A stretch of 64,000 bases of DNA, taken from assembly GCF_000209165.1 (NCBI RefSeq), contig NC_009042.1:1-64000 (forward strand), read 5' to 3'. The notes under the pieces were generated by a model that saw only the letters and a list, made by a program, of their open reading frames with translations, was not told the origin of the DNA and ran no database searches. This DNA comes from Scheffersomyces stipitis CBS 6054 (Eukaryota; Ascomycota; Pichiomycetes; Serinales; Debaryomycetaceae). Both the position numbers and the translations under genes were made by a program. Shown piece after piece: positions 38,380 through 47,101 of this stretch (positions are counted from its first letter, which is position 1; each line of letters opens with the position of its first letter).

Positions 38380-39421
38380 TTTTTAACTATCTAGTACCTT
38401 TCGGGATACAAAGATAGACTTTTAAGAAAGTTGAGATATACCACAGCCGTACAATAACGCAGGTACCTATCGTAGTATGCAACCGATACAGGGTCCCTAA
38501 TCAATAACAATTACCTGCTTATCTGTAGTAGGGTATCTGAGGTTACAAGATGCTGTGAATCATAAGAGAAACAATTTTCAAGAACAAACGGGATCAAACG
38601 AAGAGCCAGTGTTATTTCACTTAGGAATGCTCTCCTAATAGGGCAATAAGCTCGTGCAGGAGATCCCACCTGGGTTAATTATGTGCCGGGTACTATGAAG
38701 TATATCGTGGAGCTCCTTAAAAGAGGAGTTTTATCTTTTACCAGCATGTATGGATTATCATTTATCATGTGTATTTATACAATAGTCAAGTATCAAATAT
38801 CAACAAAATAGAAAAGCAGTTAAGCTGCTTTCGTATTCCATTATTTTTTCACAAATTTGCTAAATAATTAAAGAAAACTGGCATTGGTTGTCTTTTGCAG
38901 CGACAACTGTACAATAATATATGAAACAATAAATGCTAAAGTACATCTTACTTTCCTTTTGGGTCGTTTTATATTGAAGATAAACGAAGAACGAATTGAT
39001 AGCAAATCCCGGCTTCTCTCGTAGAAAGTCGACCGTTAGTTTCCCGGAACTATTGATTTATTGTTCCTTACTAAAAGTGCGGATAAATAGATCCATGTCC
39101 GGTGCGGAAATATAAATTTCCAGGTCAATTCACAACCATTGATGCGTAGTGCAAACACTGTCAAAGAACCAAAAAGCGGAAAATCAGAATCACACATGAG
39201 TCGAGTCATCCAATCAATGCATGAATCTTGATTAGCATTCTTTCAAAGCCAGATTGAGTGTAGCCTTTCATACTAGAACGGCTTTCTGTGTTTCCAGAAA
39301 GTGCGGATAAACACTTTACCAGCAGGCTCCCCCACAAAAAGTCTGATTTTTTTCACTCATATAAATAGAGACAGCACTTCCATACCTTTGAACTGAGAAT
39401 GAACAAATACAATAACTAGAT
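38380..39421. promoter_or_regulatory. POT1/DGK1 divergent promoter with repeated GTGCGGA sites
   Basis: About 1 kb without a gene. The 14-mer AAAGTGCGGATAAA occurs exactly at 39074-39087 and 39298-39311; a third GTGCGGA is at 39102-39108, forming CCGGTGCGG with a CGG inverted partner. CGG triplets suggest a zinc-cluster factor, as for fatty-acid regulation of thiolase genes, but the sites do not fit the S. cerevisiae oleate element. Confidence 0.5.
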
Positions 39422-40636
39422 ATGTCCGTCGTTTCCAATATTCTCAAGAAATCTGCCAATGATATCGTTGTGTTATCAGCTTTGCGTACTCCTATCACAA
39501 GAGGAAACAAGGGTGGTTTGGCTAAAATGTATCCGGAGGAATTACTACACGATGTGTTGAAAGGTTCAATAGAGCGATCTGGAGTTGATCCGGAATTAAT
39601 TGACGATATTCTTGTTGGTGCCGTTCTCCAAACTTTGGGCGGTCAAAAGGCTTCGGCCTTGGCTGCAAAGAAAGTTGGTTTCCCTGTGAAAACCACTGTC
39701 AACACCATCAATAGACAATGTGCATCTTCGGCGCAAGCTGTATCTTACAGCGCTGGTTCACTTATTACTGGTGAAAATCAATTCACTATCGCTGCTGGTG
39801 TGGAGTCCATGACTCACGACTATTTTCCTCACAGAGGTATCCCTACTAGAATCTACGAGCCTTTCAGACAAGAAGCTAGTGCCGAAGCCCAGAACGTATT
39901 GATGCCTATGGGTATTACAAGTGAAAATGTTGCCAATGACTTTGGTATCACCAGAGAAGATCAAGACAGATTTGCTGTTCAATCTCATTTGAAAGCCGCT
40001 AAGGCTACGGAATCGGGTCACTTCGCAAAGGAAATCATTCCTATAAATGCCAGGACCAACGCAGAGGGCGAACCCATTGCCCATGCACAAGTTAGCAAAG
40101 ATGATGGAATCCGTGCTGGCTCGACATTTGAGAAGTTGTCCGGCTTGAAACCAGTATTTAAAGAAGACGGAACTACCACAGCAGGTAACTCTTCGCAGAT
40201 CTCTGATGGTGCTTCTGCTGTCATTTTAACTACTAGAGCTAATGCTGAAAAATATGGCATTAAACCAATTGCAAGATTCTTGGGCTCAGCTGTTGCTGGT
40301 GTTCCTTCAGCATTCATGGGAATCGGTCCAGCAGCTGCAATCCCACAACTCTTAAGCAGATTGAACGTAGACCAAAGAGATATCGACATTTTCGAACTTA
40401 ACGAAGCCTTTGCGTCACAATCTCTTTACTGCATCAACAAGTTGGGTCTTGATTTTGACAAGGTAAACCCATACGGAGGTGCTATTGCTCTTGGCCATCC
40501 TCTTGGGGCTACTGGTGGTAGAGTGATAGCTACTTTGTTGAACGGTTTGAGCGCTCAAAATAAGGAGCTAGGTGTTGTATCTATGTGCACCTCTACTGGC
40601 CAGGGTTATGCCGGGTTGTTTGCAAATGAATTATAA
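39422..40636 (+). CDS. POT1: 3-ketoacyl-CoA thiolase (Pot1/Fox3 type)
   Basis: Last step of beta-oxidation: cleaves 3-ketoacyl-CoA to acetyl-CoA and a shortened acyl-CoA. The 404 residues match the family. Nucleophile C100 is in NRQCASSAQAV; H359 is in GHPLGATGGR and C389 in MCTSTGQG. The N-terminus MSVVSNILKKSANDIVV shows no clear PTS2 (RLx5HL), unlike classic yeast peroxisomal thiolase, and the C-terminus NEL is not a PTS1. Peroxisomal targeting is therefore uncertain; mitochondrial or cytosolic residence, or a cryptic signal, is possible. It lies between two DGK1 paralogues, convergent with the second. Confidence 0.9.
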   Translation: MSVVSNILKKSANDIVVLSALRTPITRGNKGGLAKMYPEELLHDVLKGSIERSGVDPELIDDILVGAVLQTLGGQKASALAAKKVGFPVKTTVNTINRQCASSAQAVSYSAGSLITGENQFTIAAGVESMTHDYFPHRGIPTRIYEPFRQEASAEAQNVLMPMGITSENVANDFGITREDQDRFAVQSHLKAAKATESGHFAKEIIPINARTNAEGEPIAHAQVSKDDGIRAGSTFEKLSGLKPVFKEDGTTTAGNSSQISDGASAVILTTRANAEKYGIKPIARFLGSAVAGVPSAFMGIGPAAAIPQLLSRLNVDQRDIDIFELNEAFASQSLYCINKLGLDFDKVNPYGGAIALGHPLGATGGRVIATLLNGLSAQNKELGVVSMCTSTGQGYAGLFANEL

Positions 40637-40781
40637 TTATAGAATATAAAAGTATGTAAAACAGGAATAAATCTATACGGGTATCAACTATAAGACAAAC
40701 AGAACTGAAATTCAGACATTAAGAATTAGACACAATCGAAAATATGGGATTGCAGAAAGAAGGGAAATGCTAATTAATGAT

Positions 40782-41828
40782 TCAAACGTGGAATATCTTG
40801 ACAACAGCAGCAAGGAAGAAGGCACTCAACACTGGAATGGTGAAATTGTCATCCAAATCGAAGATATTTATGAACTCAGAGACACTGGCAATAAATCCAC
40901 TAGCCAAGGCAAACGAATGGACGCTCAATTTGCTGGATTCTGCAGTCCACAGAATATCTCCTGGAAAATTGACAGTGGCATCATAGACCGGAACAAAGTA
41001 TCCGTATAACAAGTAACAGCTGAACACTCCAGTGACAAAAGCCGCAAGCGAACCTGCAAGCGACTTATCCTTTGTGATCTTTGGAGTATACTTACCGAAT
41101 TGTCTACCAAAAGTAGAAGCTGCTGTATCGGCCCAACTCAAAAGCAAGACGCTCATCAAGCATATATCTTTAGGGAAGATGGCGAAAACAATAGTCAAAC
41201 CAAGCAAGTAGAACAAAGTTCCATTATACTCGTTAACTTCCTTTTCTCTCATCATGAACAGCATGGCTTTAGTAACTCTACGGTTGAATTCTGGGTCTCT
41301 GAATCTCAAGAAGTCATTCAAGAACACCATGCTGAATGCTGCGAATAACGGAAGTGGGAGCTGGCGTGTTTGCACACCATTGACGTAGAGCCACAACGTG
41401 AAGAAACCAATCGAGGAGTGGAATGCCTTTCTTGGGATTTCGTGTTTGATCAAAAAGTGACGGAATTTAGATTCTCCAACTTCAACAGCTTCGGTATTAG
41501 AAACGGAAACGGGTATTTCTTCGCGGCCAGTCTGTAATGGAGTTAAATCCTCTAACTTGTCGCTAATGTCTTCGTCGTTTTCGACTTCCGTATCGTCCAA
41601 GTCAAAGTCTTCATCAGAAACTTCGTCGATTTCTTCGGCTTCAAGATCGTCTTCTTCGCTTATAGTGGCAGTTTCGTCGTACATATAGGTAGCATCTTCT
41701 TCCTCTACATACGAATCTTCGTCAACGTAAAGTGCTGTGGTTTTGGCTATCGCTACTGTTCTAGGAGTGCCGTTCTTGCCGGATCTTCTGGATAGCGGAG
41801 TTTTCGGAGTGCTTGGCAACGACGTCAT
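40782..41828 (-). CDS. CTP-dependent diacylglycerol kinase, Dgk1-like (copy B)
   Basis: Paralogue of the gene at 37498-38379. The 348 residues have a longer, very acidic cytosolic N-terminus (about 30-130, Asp/Glu-rich) and the same core: HEIPRKAFHS, FLNDFLRFRDPEFN, LLSWADTAASTFGRQFGKYTPKITKDKSLAG and FPGDILW. The Asp of the catalytic block is kept (SWADTAAS here, SWGDTTAS in copy A). Membrane segments occupy the C-terminal half. One copy may be Dgk1 proper and the other a diverged enzyme. Confidence 0.87.
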   Translation of the reverse strand: MTSLPSTPKTPLSRRSGKNGTPRTVAIAKTTALYVDEDSYVEEEDATYMYDETATISEEDDLEAEEIDEVSDEDFDLDDTEVENDEDISDKLEDLTPLQTGREEIPVSVSNTEAVEVGESKFRHFLIKHEIPRKAFHSSIGFFTLWLYVNGVQTRQLPLPLFAAFSMVFLNDFLRFRDPEFNRRVTKAMLFMMREKEVNEYNGTLFYLLGLTIVFAIFPKDICLMSVLLLSWADTAASTFGRQFGKYTPKITKDKSLAGSLAAFVTGVFSCYLLYGYFVPVYDATVNFPGDILWTAESSKLSVHSFALASGFIASVSEFINIFDLDDNFTIPVLSAFFLAAVVKIFHV

Positions 41829-42354
41829 CTTGATTTTGACAGGGCTTAGTAGTCAAATAAGTTAAAGTAGGACAACTTAGTGAAATAGTAGGGATACAAG
41901 AGTATAAATAGGTGTAAGCTCAAAGTTGAGAAAACAGAAAAATATAAATCACGAAAAAAAAAGAAAAACAGTTCAAATTTCATTATTTATCATGCTGAAG
42001 TCTCCAGAAAAAATGCCATCGAAAAGCGAATCATGTTTTCTTTAGTCCTACCAAACTTTTTAGCCAAAATAAAGTATTGGCGCTGTGCAGGAGATTCCGT
42101 CAAGATGTAGACGAGAATGCTGAGATGTTATCGTTTTGCAGAAAGAATCACATGCTTTTACATGCAAATCTTGTGATGAGCCTGCCTGGTCATTTTTCAC
42201 GGTTGCAATTGTGGAGCAGCGCGAATTGTTGAGATGAACCATTTGGGTGCAAAATTACCGGTATACACTAGAATACACCCATTCATAGCTTCTTCAAATC
42301 CACACAGTATATAGTCAATTATATGTTTATTTTGCTTTCTAATTTAGCGATATA
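41829..42354. other. Intergenic region
   Basis: 526 bp between the promoter of DGK1 copy B and the 3' end of the GPI-protein gene. A 60-codon minus-strand frame has no recognisable feature. Confidence 0.5.
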
Positions 42355-44193
42355 CTAGTTCCAAAACACCACAATGGCAGCTAAACTAACGGCTGCAAGA
42401 GCTGTTGAAAGAGCAAATACAGCCCTTTGTGCACCATTGGCCAAATCCACAATGGAAGTATTATTACGATGACGAGTTCTTCTTCCTGAACGATGGCGAT
42501 GCAGTCTTGCCCTACCAGCAGGTGCGTTGATGAGATCAACAGCAAGGCTCGTATCAGCTTCCACTTCGGAAACTTGCACCTTTCCATTCACTTGTTCAAG
42601 TAAGTACGACGACGTTAAATCCTTATTTGATAGTGTTCCAAAAGCATTTTTTTCAACTGATATATCCTTGGGAACATGTCTGACATTATCCGGATTACTG
42701 TGTTTGGGATCATCTGTTGCTAATGCCTCAACTTCAGACACAGCGAGCAAGTGTGGCTCTAAAGTAGAAACAAAAGTTTCAGCGAGAGAAGTCTGCGAGC
42801 TGGGAATGCTCCCTTTGGTGATAGAAACAAGCAAACTTTCTGAAGTCGACTTGCTTTTGTACTCTAATTGCGATGTTACGATATCCGGAAATTTTCTTTC
42901 AAGATAGTCCAAAATGTCAGCTCCAAGGTCTAGTGTGGGTTCAGGAGCAATAGTAGACACACGAGGTGTTTCATTTTTCACCTCGGAACTAATCAGATTC
43001 CAAGTGGACTTTGGCTTAGCGTAGGGTGCATAATTTTTAGGAACTTCGTGATCATGAAATTGAAATTGAGGAATGATATCGACTTTATTGGAAAGTTTCT
43101 GATTTAAAAGTTCCTTGACCGAGAGACCATGACTTGCTTGAGGTGATGGTGATGTACTAAAGGACAGGGATACGATCGAAATGGAACTGGTACTAATGTC
43201 TTTGGAACTGGAAGTGGTCATGGAAGATTCAGTTGCACTGGAATATGAATTCGCCGATCTGATTATTTCCGTCGCAGGAGCCTGTACTCCTTTTCTATTC
43301 AAATAAGAGATAAGTTCGCCGACAAAGTTTGATTCCTTCTTCTGTCGGTCAAGACCGTCACGCAAATCTTCAACAATTCTCTCAATTCTTTGTAAGTGGC
43401 CTCTTGGAATATAGGTCTCAGTAGTTGTTACTTGGTGTGGGGATGTAGTAACTTCATCTCTCCAACTAACAGGAGGTGGACTTGAAATGATAATTGTGGG
43501 AGAAATATCCACAGAAAATGTAGAACTAACATCTGATAAGGGGGTCACTTCATTCATTTCAATTTGGTCAATTGTGACGAATCTAGTGATTGTTTTTGTC
43601 ACAATATTTCTTGAGAAGTTGGTTGGAGATGATGTCAATTCTTTCAGAATTGGGTTAAATGGGATTCGCCCTTCAAGTGTCTGGATAGGAACTTTGTGCG
43701 TCACTTTACTGATGATACTGGACTTTGACGAGCTTTCAGTCGTTTTAACAGTGGTAACGACTACAGCTTCCGAGGTTTTATCGGGTACACCCTCAAGTGA
43801 ACTTGAAGTGGTTTCACTTCTTTCACCACTGTAGACTTCCTCAGAAGTAGTTTTGATACTCTCGGATACAGTGTTTGTAGTCTTGATAGTTGTTTCAGCA
43901 CTCGCAGTACTGCTTTCGGAAAGACTCACTTCGTCGTCTTCGTTGTCCGAAAGCAACTTGTTAAGCATGTTTTTGAATTCCAGGATTCTTGTATTATTTC
44001 CTCTAAGTGGTAGAAACAGTTTTAAATTGTCTAAACTGTCCTTCAAGTTTTCATAGTTAAATGTCGGAGATTGGTTGAATTCCCGATTAACGGTTAACAA
44101 TGGAATGTTTGACGTACCATCGGCAGCCGAAACAGCCATCAAGAATGCCAAACTCACGAAAGCATTCAATACAACACGATTCATAAAGTTCAT
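42355..44193 (-). CDS. Putative GPI-anchored Ser/Thr-rich cell-surface protein
   Basis: Family not recognised. The frame upstream begins at TTG; ATG codons at 44193 and 44184 both place a signal peptide (about VVLNAFVSLAFLMAVSAADG) at the N-terminus, giving 612 or 609 residues. The body is Ser/Thr-rich with repeated TTVKTTESSSKS-like stretches and VTKTITRFVTIDQIE. The C-terminus has a basic segment (RARLHRHRSGRRTRHR), an NNTS sequon, then NGAQRA and a hydrophobic tail ending VVFWN, as for a GPI signal. A basic cluster just before the tail is unusual. Confidence 0.8.
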   Translation of the reverse strand: MNFMNRVVLNAFVSLAFLMAVSAADGTSNIPLLTVNREFNQSPTFNYENLKDSLDNLKLFLPLRGNNTRILEFKNMLNKLLSDNEDDEVSLSESSTASAETTIKTTNTVSESIKTTSEEVYSGERSETTSSSLEGVPDKTSEAVVVTTVKTTESSSKSSIISKVTHKVPIQTLEGRIPFNPILKELTSSPTNFSRNIVTKTITRFVTIDQIEMNEVTPLSDVSSTFSVDISPTIIISSPPPVSWRDEVTTSPHQVTTTETYIPRGHLQRIERIVEDLRDGLDRQKKESNFVGELISYLNRKGVQAPATEIIRSANSYSSATESSMTTSSSKDISTSSISIVSLSFSTSPSPQASHGLSVKELLNQKLSNKVDIIPQFQFHDHEVPKNYAPYAKPKSTWNLISSEVKNETPRVSTIAPEPTLDLGADILDYLERKFPDIVTSQLEYKSKSTSESLLVSITKGSIPSSQTSLAETFVSTLEPHLLAVSEVEALATDDPKHSNPDNVRHVPKDISVEKNAFGTLSNKDLTSSYLLEQVNGKVQVSEVEADTSLAVDLINAPAGRARLHRHRSGRRTRHRNNTSIVDLANGAQRAVFALSTALAAVSLAAIVVFWN

Positions 44194-44339
44194 TGCTACT
44201 AACGTGTTCAACAAACAGACCCAATCAAGAATTTTTAATTTGCTACTCAAAACTAAGCTATTTACAATAAGCGCTTATTGACTGAGAATTAATGGGTGCA
44301 AAAATATGTACAAAAATAAGCTCCAATTTAATTCCTGGA

Positions 44340-45260
44340 TTATGCGAGTCTTGTGATAATCTTCCTTGCGATGTCCAAATATGGCTGAACTATAGACAGC
44401 TCTGGATGTGATATAACAACTGGCTTACCCAAGTCAGACTGAGAGCAGATATCTTCACTTAATGGAATTGAGCCTAGAAGTTCCAATTTCTGTTTCTCAG
44501 CTTCTCGTTTTGCACCATCTGTTCCAAATATATGGCTCTCGTGGTTACAATTGGAACAGACAAAGTAGCTCATATTCTGTACTAACCCAAGTATTGGGAT
44601 ATTGACCTTGTTGAACATTGTGATTCCTTTGATGGCGTCTATAAGAGCAATATCCTGTGGGGTACTAACAATTACGGCCCCATCTACCTTGAGTTGCTGA
44701 CTAATGGTGAGTTGAGTGTCTCCGGTACCTGGAGGCATATCTACCACTAAATAGTCCAAATTAGACCATTGAACTTCAAACAAGAGCTGTTGCAATGCCT
44801 TCATAACCATTAATCCTCTCCAAGCTAGAGCACTCTCTGCTGGTATAAGATACCCCATCGACATTGTTTCGATTCCATAATTGCTCAATGGAAGCAATTT
44901 GCCTTGTTCAGAAAGGCGGGGTTCTCCCGAGAGATTCATTAACTTTGGTATTGAAGGTCCGAAAATATCTGCATCAAGAAGTCCTACTTGCTTTCCCATA
45001 GACCGAAGAGCTAATGCTACATTCACGGATACTGTTGATTTTCCTACTCCACCTTTTCCTGACGAAACTAGTACTATGCGTTTGACATTGGGTATCTTCT
45101 GTTTCATAGGAAGCCCTTTAGACATTCGTGGTATTTCTGGACCTCCGTCTTTTTTGAATTTTGGTAATCCAAGTGGATTCTCATGTCTTTTGAAAAGACT
45201 AGCATGCATACTCCTTCGACTTATTACAACCCTTAAGCCAGCTAGACTACTTTGAAACAT
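44340..45260 (-). CDS. IND1: Mitochondrial Fe-S assembly P-loop ATPase Ind1 (NUBPL)
   Basis: Mrp/NBP35-family ATPase needed for Fe-S cluster insertion into respiratory complex I; characterised in Yarrowia and absent from S. cerevisiae, which lacks complex I. The 306 residues start with a basic, Ser/Arg-rich presequence (MFQSSLAGLRVVISRRS). The deviant Walker A is SSGKGGVGKST. Also seen: GLLDADIFGPSIP, the VVDMPPGTGD block, and CSNC, the conserved cluster-binding CxxC. Length agrees with Yarrowia Ind1. It shares a 216-bp divergent promoter with MSS1. Confidence 0.95.
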   Translation of the reverse strand: MFQSSLAGLRVVISRRSMHASLFKRHENPLGLPKFKKDGGPEIPRMSKGLPMKQKIPNVKRIVLVSSGKGGVGKSTVSVNVALALRSMGKQVGLLDADIFGPSIPKLMNLSGEPRLSEQGKLLPLSNYGIETMSMGYLIPAESALAWRGLMVMKALQQLLFEVQWSNLDYLVVDMPPGTGDTQLTISQQLKVDGAVIVSTPQDIALIDAIKGITMFNKVNIPILGLVQNMSYFVCSNCNHESHIFGTDGAKREAEKQKLELLGSIPLSEDICSQSDLGKPVVISHPELSIVQPYLDIARKIITRLA

Positions 45261-45476
45261 TACAATAGTAATTAGTAGAGTATGAGTGCCAGATACGAGA
45301 ATAGAATATCTGAAATATATGGAACATGGAAGAGAGAGTAGAACAGGAGAGAATAGATTCGCATCTTTGAAATTCGAGATAATTTTTTGATCTAAGCTAG
45401 AATCTTTTGTGTGCTGCTCATCCCCACAAGAATATTTCTCTTTAATGTTGTTCTCTATTTAGAGATATTAACAGAT

Positions 45477-47048
45477 ATGATGCTTGTGAGGTCATTTTGT
45501 AGGTGGGCACCATCCTCTTCAATACCAGCTTCATCAAGAATACAACTATGGAACCATACTAAACATACAGATTTTCGCAATCGATTCCATACTCAAGTCC
45601 CTCATTACAACCAACCAACCATATATGCACTTTCCACTAAATTAGGCAGAGCAGCCATTGGGGTTATCAGGGTCTCCGGTCCGGAATCGAAATATGTATT
45701 CAACAAGTTGACAAATACAAAAACTCAACCAAAGCATAGGGTAGCCAGCGTTCGTAAGCTCTATTCTCCTAAATCGGGAATCTTGTTGGACGAAGCATTA
45801 ACATTATTCTTCAATTCTCCCAACACGTATACTGGGGAAGACTTGCTCGAGCTTCATTTGCATGGTGGAACTGCAATCATAAAGTCAGTTCTAGCAGCTA
45901 TTAAGGAACTACACGATCCCAAGAAAGGAATAAATATCAGATACGCTGAGAATGGTGAGTTTTCCCTGAGAGCGTTCGTCAACGGGCGCTTCGATCTAAC
46001 AGAAATAGAAGGAATACGAGACATGATAGACGCCGAAACGGAAACCCAAAGAATAGCATCGTTATCTTCTTTAACAGGAAACACCAAAGAACTATTTCTG
46101 CAATGGAGAGTAGGGATTTTGAATAATATCGCATTGATGACTACGTTGATCGACTTTGGTGAAGACCACGATCTCGAAGAAACAGCTCAATTATTCGACA
46201 ACGTGGAAGAAAACATCAAGAAACTAGAACAGGAGATACACAAGTATTTGCAGAAAGTCAGATCGTCAGAGACTTTGCTTCGAGGAATACGAATGGTTCT
46301 CTTGGGCCCTCCAAATGCAGGGAAATCATCATTGCTTAACTTACTAGCAAACGAGGATGCTGCCATTGTCAGTGATATTGCGGGTACAACTAGAGATATC
46401 ATTGATGTCCCACTTGATATTAACGGTTACAAGGTTGTCATTGGAGATACTGCTGGTATCAGAGATACAGAATCGGCAGACAAGATCGAGATAGAAGGCA
46501 TGAAAAGAGCGATTGCCAAATCTTACAATTGCGACCTTATCTTAGCGGTTCTTCCATTTGAAACTGACAACAAGTCAGATCTCCATCAGCTCATCAGCCA
46601 CTTACTGTCATTACGAGAATTGAATAGACCAGTTTTAGTAGTATTGAATAAAGAGGATCTCATTAAAAATCTCGGAGAAAAACAGGAATTGCTTAAATAT
46701 TTCTCAGAGAAACTACAGATCAGCCCGGAATACTTTCATGTCGTGTCTTGTTTGACAGGAGGTGGGATTAATTCCTTAAAGAGCGCTCTCAGTCACACTT
46801 TCAGAGCAATTACTTCTTCAGAAACTACTGATCCTATTATAATATCGTCTCGTGCACAAGATTTATTGGAGAACGATGTTTTGCAAGGTTTTGAAGATTT
46901 CTGTTCTTGGAAAGCACGAGATGACGTTGTGTTGGCCACAGAAAGTTTGAAACAATCCGTAGAAGGAATAGGAAAAATTACTGGCGATGCTATCGGCGTG
47001 GAAGAGATTCTTGGAGTAGTCTTTTCAAGTTTTTGCATAGGCAAATAG
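45477..47048 (+). CDS. MSS1: Mitochondrial tRNA-modification GTPase Mss1 (MnmE/TrmE)
   Basis: With Mto1, forms the wobble-uridine carboxymethylaminomethyl modification of mitochondrial tRNAs. The ATG at 45477 (second at 45480) gives 523 residues; earlier frame is TTG-led. A basic presequence (MMLVRSFCRW) precedes the TrmE N-domain (TIYALSTKLGRAAIGVIRVSG, YTGEDLLELHLHGG, NGRFDLTEIEGIRDMIDAET). The G domain has GPPNAGKSSLLN, AGTTRDIIDVP, GDTAGIRD and NKED. The chain ends with the catalytic MnmE motif FCIGK. Confidence 0.96.
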   Translation: MMLVRSFCRWAPSSSIPASSRIQLWNHTKHTDFRNRFHTQVPHYNQPTIYALSTKLGRAAIGVIRVSGPESKYVFNKLTNTKTQPKHRVASVRKLYSPKSGILLDEALTLFFNSPNTYTGEDLLELHLHGGTAIIKSVLAAIKELHDPKKGINIRYAENGEFSLRAFVNGRFDLTEIEGIRDMIDAETETQRIASLSSLTGNTKELFLQWRVGILNNIALMTTLIDFGEDHDLEETAQLFDNVEENIKKLEQEIHKYLQKVRSSETLLRGIRMVLLGPPNAGKSSLLNLLANEDAAIVSDIAGTTRDIIDVPLDINGYKVVIGDTAGIRDTESADKIEIEGMKRAIAKSYNCDLILAVLPFETDNKSDLHQLISHLLSLRELNRPVLVVLNKEDLIKNLGEKQELLKYFSEKLQISPEYFHVVSCLTGGGINSLKSALSHTFRAITSSETTDPIIISSRAQDLLENDVLQGFEDFCSWKARDDVVLATESLKQSVEGIGKITGDAIGVEEILGVVFSSFCIGK

Positions 47049-47101
47049 ACAAAACTGTACATAAACTGATACACTAATACTACATATTTTTTCATCAAAG
47101 T

